Positions 23,204 to 31,589 are shown, numbered from the stretch's first letter. The stretch is DNA of 39,860 nt from a bacterium (GCA_020624805.1 JAHKVW010000024.1:1-39860), one strand, 5' to 3'. Numbers and translations: made by a program. Notes: generated from the letters alone by a model not told the origin.

Positions 23204-24250
23204 TCAGGAGAAGAACTTCAGCACTCTGATCGCCAGGCCCATATCCGCTTCTCTGTTATGCGCGGAAACGTCCTCGTCGTTTCTGTTGCGAATCTCTTCT
23301 TTGTTTTTGTGGAAATACTCATACGATTTCAGCAGCATTTCCTCGTTCGTCATCGTAGGCTCCCAGCCGAGCTTCGTCTTGATTTTTGTCGTATCGAACA
23401 CAAAGGTCGACGAGATCATGTTGTACTGGTAAACGCCCAGCGGAGAGATGCCCAGATGGTAGCAGAGCTTCATCATGGTTTTTGCGAAGCCGGCGGGGAA
23501 ATGCGCCAGCTTTGAGGTGGAGTCGGAATGGTCGACGACATACTGATAGGTATAGTTGAAGGATTTGACGTCATCCGAACCGATGTTGAAGACGTCGCTG
23601 CCGTCATAATCCAGCGCCAGCTCGCAGGCGCGGGCAAGATCCTTCGCGTAGATGAACTGATATCTGTTCTCGCCGTTGCCGACCATCCACAGCTTTTTGT
23701 TGTCATCCACGAACTCGTATAGAATCGCCAGCAGACCCAATCTGCCTTCATCCATGATGGTCGGACATCTGAAGATGACCGAATTGACCTTGTCGGGCTG
23801 AGAAAGGAGGATCTTTTCACCCTCCCACTTGGACTGTCCGTAGATCTCGACAGGCGCCGGAGGCTCTTCCTCGGTCACGGGAGCGTCAAAATTCTTTCCC
23901 CACAGGCAGTTGCTGGAGGTGAAGATGATCTTCTTGACATTGTACTTGATACAAGCGTCCATGATGTTCTGTGTGCCGTCGACGTTGGACGTCCACAGCT
24001 CCTTGAGCATTTTCTTTTCATGCGCCAGCATAGCGGCAAAATGAAAGACCGCTTCAAACTGATAGGTGGAAAACAGCTCGTCCAGCTTGTCTTTGTTTCT
24101 GATATCATCCTGATAGGAGATCAGATTCTCATGTGTGTATTCACTCTTGACCAGGTCAATGTTGACACATTTAAAACCCTTTTCGACCAGATATTTACAC
24201 ATGATCTGTCCGAAAAAACCGGAACCGCCGGTTATCAATACCGTTCTCAT
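23204..24250 (-). CDS. NAD-dependent nucleotide-sugar epimerase/dehydratase
   Basis: A 348-residue extended short-chain dehydrogenase. The NAD-binding GGSGFFG motif is at about 8-14. The catalytic triad region has TSSNCLWG (Ser, about 110) and the YxxxK motif YGQSKWEGE (about 137-145, Tyr and Lys present). VIFRCPTIMDEGRLG is substrate-domain sequence. The exact sugar cannot be read from sequence. It is the first gene of a three-gene operon with GtrA-like and ArnT-like proteins. Together they suggest making, flipping and transferring a lipid-linked sugar for a surface glycan or glycoprotein. Confidence 0.87.
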   Translation of the reverse strand: MRTVLITGGSGFFGQIMCKYLVEKGFKCVNIDLVKSEYTHENLISYQDDIRNKDKLDELFSTYQFEAVFHFAAMLAHEKKMLKELWTSNVDGTQNIMDACIKYNVKKIIFTSSNCLWGKNFDAPVTEEEPPAPVEIYGQSKWEGEKILLSQPDKVNSVIFRCPTIMDEGRLGLLAILYEFVDDNKKLWMVGNGENRYQFIYAKDLARACELALDYDGSDVFNIGSDDVKSFNYTYQYVVDHSDSTSKLAHFPAGFAKTMMKLCYHLGISPLGVYQYNMISSTFVFDTTKIKTKLGWEPTMTNEEMLLKSYEYFHKNKEEIRNRNDEDVSAHNREADMGLAIRVLKFFS

Positions 24251-24342
24251 TATTACGTCATACCTTTCTGTTATTTAATGATAGAAACTTTTGCTTTTTT
24301 ATCCAAATCGGTATATTACGGATCTCATACTATACCGATTAT

Positions 24343-24371
24343 ATTATACATGGGATTTATGGCTTTGTAAA
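24343..24371 (-). promoter_or_regulatory. SigA promoter of the epimerase-gtrA-glycosyltransferase operon
   Basis: Minus strand: TTTACA, 17-nt spacer ending CATG, TATAAT. It predicts a leader of about 85 nt. Confidence 0.85.
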
Positions 24372-24423
24372 TGATTATTGAGAAATTGTACCGAATGGAT
24401 CGAACAACTCCACAAGCAAGGGA

Positions 24424-25518
24424 TTATACGTTGAAGCGGAACAAGACAACGTCGCCGTCCTTCATGACATATTCCTTGCCCTCACTGCGCACCAGACCCT
24501 TTTCCTTTGCCGCGGTCATGGAGCCGCAGGCGATCAGATCGTCAAACGCGATGACCTCCGCGCGGATGAAACCGCGCTCAAAGTCGGTGTGGATCTTGCC
24601 CGCCGCCTGAGGCGCCTTGGTGCCCTTTTTGATGGTCCACGCGCGCACCTCGGGCTTGCCCACGGTGAGGTAGGAGATCAGCCCCAAAAGGGTGTAGCAC
24701 TCGTTGATCAGGCGATCCAGACCGCTTTGCTCAAGCCCCAGATCGCTGAGAAACATTTCTTTTTCCTCTTTATCCATTTCGACGATCTCCGCCTCCATCT
24801 CGGCGCAGATCGGCAACACACCCGCGTTCTGCTCCGCCGCGATCTCGCGCACTCTTTGCAGACGTTCGTTGCTGTCGATACCGTTCGCGAAGTCATCCTC
24901 GCTCATGTTCGCCGCGAAGATGACCGGCTTGTTGGTCAGCAGCGCGACCTCGGCGAGCAGTGCCTTTTCATCATCGTCACATTCGACCGCGCGGGCGGGC
25001 TTACCCTCGTTGAGCGTGTTGAGCACGCGCTTGAAGAAGTCGACCTGCGTCTGGAACTTCTTATCGCCCTTGACCATCTTCTGCGCCTTGTCAATGCGGC
25101 GCTGTACCATCTCGACGTCGCTGAGGATCAGCTCGAGGTCGATGGTCTCGATATCTCTGGCGGGGTCGACGCTGCCCTCGACATGGATGATGTCGTCGTT
25201 GTCAAAACAGCGCACCACGTGGACGATCGCGTCACATTCGCGGATATTCGACAGGAACTTGTTGCCCAGTCCCTCGCCCTTGGACGCACCCTTGACCAGT
25301 CCCGCGATATCGACGAATTCGATGGTGGCGGGGGTGTACTTATCGGGGTTATACATTTCAGCGAGCTTGTCCAGCCGCTTGTCCGGTACCGATACCACGC
25401 CGACATTCGGCTCGATGGTACAGAAGGGATAGTTCGCGGACTGCGCGCCCGCGTTGGTGATCGCGTTGAATAAGGTGGACTTGCCGACATTCGGCAGTCC
25501 CACAATTCCGAGCTTCAT
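24424..25518 (-). CDS. ychF: Redox-responsive ATPase/GTPase YchF (Obg family)
   Basis: A 364-residue P-loop protein of the OLA1/YchF group. P-loop GLPNVGKST is at residues 6-14, and G3 DIAGLVKGASKGEGLGNKFL follows. The G4 position reads NMSE, the NxxE-type variant that gives YchF preference for ATP over GTP. A C-terminal TGS domain has TVGKPEVRAWTIKKGTKA and RAEVIAFDDLI. The family binds ribosomes and dampens stress responses. AAGGAG precedes the ATG, and it is monocistronic with its own promoter. No obvious terminator was seen after the stop. Confidence 0.96.
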   Translation of the reverse strand: MKLGIVGLPNVGKSTLFNAITNAGAQSANYPFCTIEPNVGVVSVPDKRLDKLAEMYNPDKYTPATIEFVDIAGLVKGASKGEGLGNKFLSNIRECDAIVHVVRCFDNDDIIHVEGSVDPARDIETIDLELILSDVEMVQRRIDKAQKMVKGDKKFQTQVDFFKRVLNTLNEGKPARAVECDDDEKALLAEVALLTNKPVIFAANMSEDDFANGIDSNERLQRVREIAAEQNAGVLPICAEMEAEIVEMDKEEKEMFLSDLGLEQSGLDRLINECYTLLGLISYLTVGKPEVRAWTIKKGTKAPQAAGKIHTDFERGFIRAEVIAFDDLIACGSMTAAKEKGLVRSEGKEYVMKDGDVVLFRFNV

Positions 25519-25611
25519 ATATCTTCAATCTCCTTTTGTATAATTGTCATTGCAAGGGGTAGGCGAATTACCGATCCTGAGAATGACACACAATTACCCA
25601 TTATTATCTGT

Positions 25612-25640
25612 ATTCTAACATTATATAAGGTAAAAGTCAA
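25612..25640 (-). promoter_or_regulatory. SigA promoter of ychF
   Basis: Minus strand: TTGACT, 17-nt spacer ending TGT (extended -10), TAGAAT. It is divergent from and adjacent to the HAD-gene promoter at 25653. Confidence 0.78.
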
Positions 25641-25652
25641 TTCAATCAATGG

Positions 25653-25681
25653 TTGACAAAACAGCCGAATCCCAATAAAAT
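25653..25681 (+). promoter_or_regulatory. SigA promoter of the HAD-DUF4830-rsuA group
   Basis: TTGACA, 17-nt spacer, TAAAAT. The -35 contains the upstream TTG start candidate of the HAD frame, which rules that start out. The predicted transcription start (about 25688) leaves only about 10 nt of leader. Confidence 0.8.
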
Positions 25682-25697
25682 TGAATCGGTGAAGGGT

Positions 25698-26345
25698 ATG
25701 AAAAACTACAATTACATTTTATTTGATCTGGACGGGACGCTGATCGAGAGCGCCGAGAGTGTGCGCGTGTCGCTCGCGCACGCGATGGGGGCGCTGGGAC
25801 TGCCCTGTCCCGATCTGTCTGATTACACGAAATATGTCGGACCGCCCTTGGAAGATACCTTTCGTGGGATGTGCGCCGTGCCGGAGGATCAGATCGAGCG
25901 AGGAATGATCATCTACCGCGATTACTACGATGAGGTCGGACAAAAAACCAACAAATTGTTTGACGGCGTGATTGAGATGCTCGCCGCGTTGCGTGAGCGC
26001 GGCTTCAAAACCGTGGTATGTACCTCAAAGAACGAGCCTGTCGCCGAGATGGTGTGCGATAAGATGGGTTTGACGCCGTATCTCGACGCGATCTGCGGCT
26101 CGACATTCGACGGCAGTCGCCGCGCCAAGGCGGATATCATTCCCTACGCGATCGAAACGCTGGGCTGTACGGATAAGAAAAACGCCCTGATGATCGGCGA
26201 TACGCATTTTGACGCGCGGGGCGCTCAGCTCGCCGGGGTGGATTTCCTCGGCGTGACCTACGGCTACGGCACGGTCGAGAGCATGAAAGCCTGCGGCGCG
26301 ATCGGCTTTGCCGACAGTCCCGGGGAGATTTTGAATCTGTTATAA
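25698..26345 (+). CDS. HAD-family phosphatase (phosphoglycolate phosphatase-like)
   Basis: The 215-residue HAD hydrolase has motif I DLDGT (about 9-13 of MKNYNYILFDLDGTL), motif II VVCTSK (about 104-109), a conserved Lys in the RRAKADII region (about 149-156), and motif III MIGDTHFDARGA (about 173-184). The helical cap after motif I is of the PGP/beta-PGM type. The substrate is unknown; similar proteins include PpaX and Gph. ATG 25698 is chosen because the promoter overlaps any earlier start. GAAGGG is only 1 nt away from the ATG, so translation initiation is probably weak or depends on the short leader. Confidence 0.88.
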   Translation: MKNYNYILFDLDGTLIESAESVRVSLAHAMGALGLPCPDLSDYTKYVGPPLEDTFRGMCAVPEDQIERGMIIYRDYYDEVGQKTNKLFDGVIEMLAALRERGFKTVVCTSKNEPVAEMVCDKMGLTPYLDAICGSTFDGSRRAKADIIPYAIETLGCTDKKNALMIGDTHFDARGAQLAGVDFLGVTYGYGTVESMKACGAIGFADSPGEILNLL

Positions 26346-26382
26346 TTCACGGCTTGACCGCATATACTGTACCGGTGATGAT

Positions 26383-26826
26383 ATGTTTCAATCGGTCAGG
26401 CTCAAAAATATTCGATTAACGATCCTTTCTCTGATCGGCGTTTTGCTCTTTGTCACGATCTGTCTGGTCGCGCTGCGCGGCAGAGCGGCGGATACGATGG
26501 AGATCAACGGAGAAACGGTCACACTGCACGCGGAGGATGAAGCGGATGTCGAGCGCTTTCTTACCTCATGCGGCTACTCTTCTCCGGAATTCCTCTTTCA
26601 GCACGAGATCACCGTGCCGAAAAACTGGAATGATATATATACAGAATACAACGAGTTACAGCGTCAGCAGGGATTCGATCTGGTGCCGTACAAGGGAAAA
26701 GCGGCAGTGGAATATGAATATTTTGTCGACGATACGCTGAACGCGTCCGTGTTGGTGAGCGAGAACAGGATCATCGCCGCCCATGTCGCAAACTGCGACG
26801 GCAGGGAGATGCGGATGATCCGGTGA
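26383..26826 (+). CDS. Membrane-anchored DUF4830-like protein
   Basis: A 147-residue protein with one N-terminal TM (about 13-31, LTILSLIGVLLFVTICLVAL) and an extracytoplasmic alpha/beta domain. The segment FQHEITVPKNWNDIYTEYNE, then LQRQQGFDL, is conserved in what I recall as DUF4830 of clostridia. The function is unknown. It lies 37 nt after the HAD gene and 17 nt before the pseudouridine synthase gene, so it is probably cotranscribed, although neither neighbour suggests a role. Confidence 0.75.
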   Translation: MFQSVRLKNIRLTILSLIGVLLFVTICLVALRGRAADTMEINGETVTLHAEDEADVERFLTSCGYSSPEFLFQHEITVPKNWNDIYTEYNELQRQQGFDLVPYKGKAAVEYEYFVDDTLNASVLVSENRIIAAHVANCDGREMRMIR

Positions 26827-26843
26827 TCCCGAATAGGTGAAGC

Positions 26844-27548
26844 ATGAAAGAACGATTAGATAAGTTTTTGTCCTCTCAGACGGCGCTGAGCCGCAAGAAG
26901 GCGCAAAAGGCAATCAAAGAAAAACGCGTGTTATTGAACGGAGCGGTCATCCGCGCCGCCGACACCAAGGTCGATACCGAAAGCGATACGGTGTCGCTGG
27001 ACGGTCAGCCGCTGGCCTATCAACAATACGTCTATTATATGATGGACAAGCCCGAAGGGGTCGTCTCGGCGACCAAAGACAGAGATGAGCGCACGGTGCT
27101 TGATCTCCTGCCGCCCGAGCTGCGCCGTGACGGACTCTTCCCCGCGGGCAGACTGGACAAGGATACGACGGGATTGTTGCTGATCACGGACGACGGCGAC
27201 TTTGCCCATCGGATGCTCTCACCGAAAAAACACGTGCAAAAGCGCTATATCGCGACCCTCGACCGTGAACCGGAGGACAGCATTATCGCGTCATTTGAAG
27301 CGGGCGTCGTCCTCGGCGACGGCACCGTTTGCAAAAGCGGTCGGGTTGAATTGCTCGGCGGATGCCGTGTCGCGGCGGAGATCAGCGAGGGCAAGTACCA
27401 TCAGGTCAAGCGGATGTTCGCGTCACTGGGCTATCATGTCGAGGCGCTCAGGCGTGTCAGGATCGGCAATTTGTCTTTGGACGCGGGATCACAGCCCGGT
27501 GATATGCGCGTTTTGACGGCAGAAGAGGCGGCAAAAGTGTTCGGTTGA
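26844..27548 (+). CDS. RsuA/RluB-family pseudouridine synthase
   Basis: The 234-residue enzyme converts a uridine in rRNA to pseudouridine. An N-terminal S4 RNA-binding domain (KERLDKFLSSQTALSRKKAQKAIK-type, about 2-25) is followed by the catalytic domain. Motif GRLDKDTTGLLL (about 98-109) contains the catalytic Asp, and KYHQVKRMF (about 185-193) is conserved. In Clostridia this size usually targets 16S U516 (RsuA), but RluB/RluE cannot be excluded. No clear terminator follows. The next 170 nt (27549-27717) hold no gene I can recognise. Confidence 0.92.
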   Translation: MKERLDKFLSSQTALSRKKAQKAIKEKRVLLNGAVIRAADTKVDTESDTVSLDGQPLAYQQYVYYMMDKPEGVVSATKDRDERTVLDLLPPELRRDGLFPAGRLDKDTTGLLLITDDGDFAHRMLSPKKHVQKRYIATLDREPEDSIIASFEAGVVLGDGTVCKSGRVELLGGCRVAAEISEGKYHQVKRMFASLGYHVEALRRVRIGNLSLDAGSQPGDMRVLTAEEAAKVFG

Positions 27549-27717
27549 GGCTGAAAATCGCTGATCCTGCAAAAAATGAATCGTTATGTAAAAGGCGGAT
27601 AAGTTTGCGGTTTCAACAAATCACACAAAAAAACAGGGTGTTTGGCTTATACATTGGATTTTTCATTGTCAAATCGCACAATAACGGCAGGGCTTTTTTT
27701 GTCTTATCGGAAATTTA

Positions 27718-27743
27718 ACTAAATATTGACCGGAATATTTAGT
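27718..27743. promoter_or_regulatory. Perfect inverted repeat upstream of the ABC ATPase promoter
   Basis: ACTAAATATT (27718-27727), spacer GACCGG, AATATTTAGT (27734-27743). The arms are 10-bp perfect complements. It sits about 45-70 nt upstream of the predicted transcription start, a typical activator or distal operator position. The cognate regulator is unknown. Confidence 0.55.
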
Positions 27744-27754
27744 AAAAAAACAAG

Positions 27755-27783
27755 TAGAAGTGCACAGAAAAGTATGATATATT
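27755..27783 (+). promoter_or_regulatory. Candidate extended -10 promoter of the ABC ATPase gene
   Basis: A weak -35 (TAGAAG), 17-nt spacer ending TGA, and TATATT. The extended -10 and poor -35 fit an activator-dependent promoter, consistent with the dyad just upstream. Confidence 0.5.
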
Positions 27784-27792
27784 ATTGGTGTA

Positions 27793-27807
27793 CACTTATC
27801 ATAAGTG
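27793..27807. promoter_or_regulatory. 15-bp palindrome at the predicted transcription start
   Basis: CACTTAT-C-ATAAGTG is a perfect palindrome at about +3 to +17 of the predicted transcript. This is a good place for a repressor operator, though a short RNA hairpin is also possible. Confidence 0.5.
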
Positions 27808-27883
27808 CGTAAAGCAATTGATTCAGTAGTTTTTGCTGCACTTCTTTAGGCGTGCAGATTTGGATAAAAATGGAGGTTTTTTA

Positions 27884-29002
27884 ATGGCTAATGTATCACT
27901 GAGACACGTTTACAAAATTTACGACGGCGGCGTTACCGCTGTAACCGATTTCAACCTTGAGATCGCCGACAAGGAATTTATCATTCTGGTAGGTCCTTCC
28001 GGTTGCGGTAAGTCCACTACCCTGCGTATGGTAGCGGGTCTGGAAGATATCTCCAAGGGCGAGCTGTACATCGGCGACAAGCTCTGTAACGACGTTGCTC
28101 CCAAGGACAGAGATATCGCGATGGTTTTCCAGAACTACGCTCTGTATCCTCATATGACCGTATACGATAACATGGCGTTCGGTCTGAAGCTCCGCAAAAT
28201 GCCTAAGGAAGAAATCAAGCGTCGCGTAGGCGAGGCTGCCCGTATCCTCGGTATCGAACAGTACCTCGACAGAAAGCCGAAGGCTCTCTCCGGCGGTCAG
28301 AGACAGCGTGTCGCGCTGGGTCGTGCGATCGTCCGTGATCCTAAGGTATTCCTGCTTGACGAGCCGCTGTCCAACCTGGATGCTAAGCTCCGTGCTAACA
28401 TGAGAACCGAGATCAACAAGCTGTATCAGAAGCTCGGTACTACCTTTATCTATGTAACCCATGACCAGACAGAGGCTATGACGATGGGTACCCGTATCGT
28501 CGTTATGAAGGACGGCTTCATTCAGCAGGTCGATACTCCTCAGCATCTGTATGATCTGCCCTGCAACGAGTTCGTAGCAGGCTTCATCGGCTCCCCGCAG
28601 ATGAACTTCCTCGACGCTACCCTCGTGAAGGAAGGCGGCAAGTTCGCCCTCAAGTTCGACGAGTATACCGTCACCCTGCCCGACAGCAAGAACAAGAACG
28701 GCGTTCTCGAGCCCTACGTCGGCAAGGAAGTTCGCTTCGGTATCCGTCCCGAGCATATCCATGACGAGCCCGAGTTCCTTGAGAAGTGTGAAGGCAAGAA
28801 CGGCGTTATCAACGCCAACGTTGTCGTTACCGAGCTGATGGGCGCAGAGATCTATCTGTATGTCAACATCGGCGGCACTCAGGTAACCGCTCGCGTAGAG
28901 CCCACCTCCACCGCTAAGCCCGGCGACTATATCGACGTTGCGTTCGACCTCGAGCGTATCCATATCTTCGATAAGGACACCGAGATGACCATCACCAACT
29001 GA
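27884..29002 (+). CDS. Carbohydrate ABC transporter ATP-binding protein (UgpC/MsmX type)
   Basis: A 372-residue MalK-like ATPase. Walker A GPSGCGKST (37-45), Q-loop FQNYALYPHMT (82-92), signature LSGGQRQRV (135-143), Walker B FLLDEP (156-161), and a C-terminal TOBE/OB regulatory domain from about 240. No permease or binding-protein gene is nearby, so it is probably the shared ATPase for several sugar importers, like MsmX in Bacillus. ATG 27884 has GGAGG 7 nt upstream. Codon use is simpler and richer in preferred codons than in neighbours, suggesting high expression. Two dyads around the promoter suggest regulation. It ends in a family B repeat and a terminator. Confidence 0.92.
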   Translation: MANVSLRHVYKIYDGGVTAVTDFNLEIADKEFIILVGPSGCGKSTTLRMVAGLEDISKGELYIGDKLCNDVAPKDRDIAMVFQNYALYPHMTVYDNMAFGLKLRKMPKEEIKRRVGEAARILGIEQYLDRKPKALSGGQRQRVALGRAIVRDPKVFLLDEPLSNLDAKLRANMRTEINKLYQKLGTTFIYVTHDQTEAMTMGTRIVVMKDGFIQQVDTPQHLYDLPCNEFVAGFIGSPQMNFLDATLVKEGGKFALKFDEYTVTLPDSKNKNGVLEPYVGKEVRFGIRPEHIHDEPEFLEKCEGKNGVINANVVVTELMGAEIYLYVNIGGTQVTARVEPTSTAKPGDYIDVAFDLERIHIFDKDTEMTITN

Positions 29003-29009
29003 TGATGTC

Positions 29010-29056
29010 AGGCTCCCTTTCCTAAGGGAGCTGGCGCGAAGCGCCTGAGGGTTGAA
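29010..29056. repeat. Hairpin repeat, family B
   Basis: GGCTCCCTTTCCTAAGGGAGC hairpin in full, then TGGCGC-GAA-GCGCC hairpin, then TGAGGGTTG. It has the same arrangement as at 14868-14929 and 1-60. It lies directly after the ABC ATPase stop codon. Confidence 0.6.
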
Positions 29057-29075
29057 CAACCTATTATGTACATTT

Positions 29076-29103
29076 GCCCGTCGCGAAAGCGGCGGGCTTT
29101 TTG
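29076..29103 (+). terminator. Intrinsic terminator after the ABC ATPase gene
   Basis: GCCCGTCGC-GAAA-GCGGCGGGC (one G-U pair) is followed by TTTTTG. Confidence 0.88.
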
Positions 29104-29432
29104 TATGTTAGAATCTCCTTGTTTATGTAATCTGCCATGTACCATGCTCTATTGGATTATTAGTTTTGCATAAAAACAACTCCTTTTTTTTGGATTGCAT
29201 GAATGGGTTTTGTGTGATATTATAAAGTTGCCAACAATCATACAAAACAATAAAGTCGCAATTCTTTATTATGGCGTAAATCTGCTCTTTTCTACATATG
29301 AATAAGAGTGTTTTTTGCTTTTGCAAAAAACACGGCTCTAACTAATTAGAACACCTTATTTATATGAATAGACAAAGGGCTTGTACTAATTTTGTATGAT
29401 TGTTTGGCGACGATTTGGAGCATGTGTTTTTG
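29104..29432. other. AT-rich intergenic region with a long hairpin
   Basis: No convincing gene is visible. A minus-strand frame of 67 codons (29123-29326) exists but has no family features, no strong ribosome-binding site, and starts inside a hairpin. A perfect 11-bp hairpin, GTGTTTTTTGC-TTTT-GCAAAAAACAC, spans 29308-29333. Composition changes sharply to AT-rich here, marking the start of the distinct segment that includes the next gene. Confidence 0.5.
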
Positions 29433-29464
29433 GGCGTATGATCTCCGGATCGTACGCCTTTTTC
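29433..29464 (+). terminator. Terminator-like hairpin just upstream of the leucine-rich-repeat gene
   Basis: GGCGTATGATC (29433-29443), loop TCCG, GATCGTACGCC (29448-29458), then TTTTT. It lies only 11 nt before the Shine-Dalgarno site of the next gene, so it either ends an upstream transcript or attenuates this gene. Confidence 0.75.
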
Positions 29465-29487
29465 ATTTTGTTTTAGGAGGAGTTTAA

Positions 29488-31572
29488 ATGAGGCTTTCAA
29501 AGATCATTAGTTTGTTGATAACGGTTGCAATAATACTTAATTTAATAGCTTTATCTTCGTTTTCGGTTATAGCTGCCGATATGGATGATGCTTCAACTGC
29601 GATGATAGATGAGGCTTTCCCTGATTATGAATACATGTTGCTCGCAGACGAAACCGTTGAGATAAGCAAATACACCGGTGAAGGAGGCAATCTTGTTATA
29701 CCCTCGTTACTGGACAATCATCCTGTAACTAGAATAGGCTCGCGTGCGTTTCGTGAATGTAATACTATTACCGGTATTGTTATTCCCGATACTGTTACAT
29801 CAATTGGTAAAAGTGCTTTTTGGCTCTGTTATCATTTATCAAGTGTTGTTTTCTCTGAATCCTTGACGGTAATTGATGATAGTGCTTTTGTTGCTTGTGG
29901 TCTAAAAGAGATAAGCTTACCTGATACAGTGACTTCAATTGGAAGCGATTCTTTTCAAGCTTGTTCTAATCTGGAGAAAGTAATGTTTGGTAATTCTATT
30001 ACAACAGTTTCCGATTCCGCATTTTTAGACTGCTACAAACTAAAAAGCATTACTATTCCGGCTTCAGTTACGACTATTGGAACCCATGCGTTTGGATATT
30101 TTCAAGCACCTTTACATGGTGCAGATATATTAACTTATAAAAAAATAGAAAACTTTACTGTCTTGGGTTATAATAATACCAATGCCGAAGCATATGCAAC
30201 GGAAAATGACTTTGATTTTGTCAGTCTATCAGAGATTCCCGATTCTGAAAAATTCGAATATTCTATTTTTGATAATAATACTGCCAGAATTGATAGATAT
30301 ATCGGTAACGATACAGAGATTGTGATTCCTTCAAATATAGATGGACATAAGGTAACAGCGCTAAACAATTATCTATTTAACAATTGTTTAGATTTAACAT
30401 CCGTTACGATTCCCTCTTCCGTTATAAGTATTGGATATGGCTTGTTTCCGAACTGCCCATCCTTATCAAGAGTGGTTGTTGTACCGGAGAATCCAGTATA
30501 TGACAGTCGTAATAATTGCAATGCAATAATTGAAACTGCATCAAATACTTTAACAAGCGGCTGTAAAAGCACCATCATTCCTGATACTGTGACAAAGCTC
30601 GGGGGATATGCATTTCACTCATGTTCTGGTCTTAAGAGCATCACGATTCCTGATTCTGTAACCGATATGGGACCGGGTTTTACATTTGCTTACTGTAAAG
30701 ATCTGGAAAATGTAACACTTTCAGATTCTATTACGGAAATCAGCTATGCAGCTTTTGAACACTGTACAGCATTGAAAAGTATTCCCCGTAATGATACAAT
30801 TACTTCTATTGGATTGTTTGCGTTCTGTGGATGTACAGAACTGAAAAGTATTATCATTCCCGAGACGGTAACAAGCATAGGTGATGCGGCATTTTTGAAT
30901 TGCACCAATTTGTCAGAAATAATCTTTCCGAACAATATCATTTTCTTTGCTGGCGGAAATGGTGTTTTTGATGGTACGGAATGGTATAACAACCAGCCTG
31001 ATGGAGTTGTATACGCGGGAAAGATGCTATATAAAGTTAAAGGTAACTGTCCGTCAGAGGTTATAATAATAGACGGTACGGTTGGAATAGGTTTTTCTGC
31101 GTTTAGCAATTGCAAAGATTTAGAAAGCGTAGTTATTCCTAACTCAGTTAAAAGCATACATCCCGGTGCCTTTATGGGCTGCACTGGTTTGTCAAGTGTG
31201 ATCATACCAAAGTCGGTTACCGATATCGATGAATATGCCTTTGGTTATCTTGCGTGGAACGGAGTTGCATATGATTTCACTATCTGTGGTTACAAAGAAA
31301 CATCAGCTGAGTCATATGCAAGTAATAACCATATCAGGTTTGTTGTATTGGAAGATAAAATTATTCTCGGTGACACGGACGGTGATAATGAGATAACGGC
31401 ACTCGATCTGACCTGTATTCAACGTATGCTTGCACATTTGGTGGTATCCCGAATAAATGAACTCGCCGCCGATATCGATGGAGACAATCAAATCACTGCT
31501 CTCGATGCCACGTTTATTCAGCGTCATTTAGCACATATGCAGACGCCTTATTCTATCGGTGAAGAGATGTAA
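29488..31572 (+). CDS. Secreted BspA-type leucine-rich-repeat protein with C-terminal type I dockerin
   Basis: The 694-residue protein has a signal peptide (about 1-30). Two LRR_5 (BspA/treponemal) arrays follow, with repeats of the form IP-x-SVTSIG-x-x-AF-x-x-C-x-x-L-x-x-I, at about 55-210 and 250-600. Each array ends with a cap of the NTNAEAYATENDFDFV type. The C-terminus carries a dockerin with two calcium loops, GDTDGDNEITALDLTCIQRM and DIDGDNQITALDATFIQR (about 628-680). Dockerins plug into cohesins of cellulosome scaffolds; the LRR arrays probably bind proteins or glycans. AGGAGG lies 7 nt before the ATG. The gene is much more AT-rich than the rest of the window, suggesting transfer or a distinct selective regime. 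Confidence 0.92.
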   Translation: MRLSKIISLLITVAIILNLIALSSFSVIAADMDDASTAMIDEAFPDYEYMLLADETVEISKYTGEGGNLVIPSLLDNHPVTRIGSRAFRECNTITGIVIPDTVTSIGKSAFWLCYHLSSVVFSESLTVIDDSAFVACGLKEISLPDTVTSIGSDSFQACSNLEKVMFGNSITTVSDSAFLDCYKLKSITIPASVTTIGTHAFGYFQAPLHGADILTYKKIENFTVLGYNNTNAEAYATENDFDFVSLSEIPDSEKFEYSIFDNNTARIDRYIGNDTEIVIPSNIDGHKVTALNNYLFNNCLDLTSVTIPSSVISIGYGLFPNCPSLSRVVVVPENPVYDSRNNCNAIIETASNTLTSGCKSTIIPDTVTKLGGYAFHSCSGLKSITIPDSVTDMGPGFTFAYCKDLENVTLSDSITEISYAAFEHCTALKSIPRNDTITSIGLFAFCGCTELKSIIIPETVTSIGDAAFLNCTNLSEIIFPNNIIFFAGGNGVFDGTEWYNNQPDGVVYAGKMLYKVKGNCPSEVIIIDGTVGIGFSAFSNCKDLESVVIPNSVKSIHPGAFMGCTGLSSVIIPKSVTDIDEYAFGYLAWNGVAYDFTICGYKETSAESYASNNHIRFVVLEDKIILGDTDGDNEITALDLTCIQRMLAHLVVSRINELAADIDGDNQITALDATFIQRHLAHMQTPYSIGEEM

Positions 31573-31589
31573 TATAATCATATATTTAT

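Noticed and set aside
27896-29059. Long minus-strand frame of 387 codons opposite the ABC ATPase
   Set aside because: The plus strand encodes an unmistakable UgpC-type ATPase; the antisense frame reflects its codon bias.
29123-29326. Minus-strand frame of 67 codons in the gap before the leucine-rich-repeat gene
   Set aside because: There is no recognisable motif and no convincing ribosome-binding site, it starts within a perfect hairpin, and the AT-rich composition makes chance frames likely.
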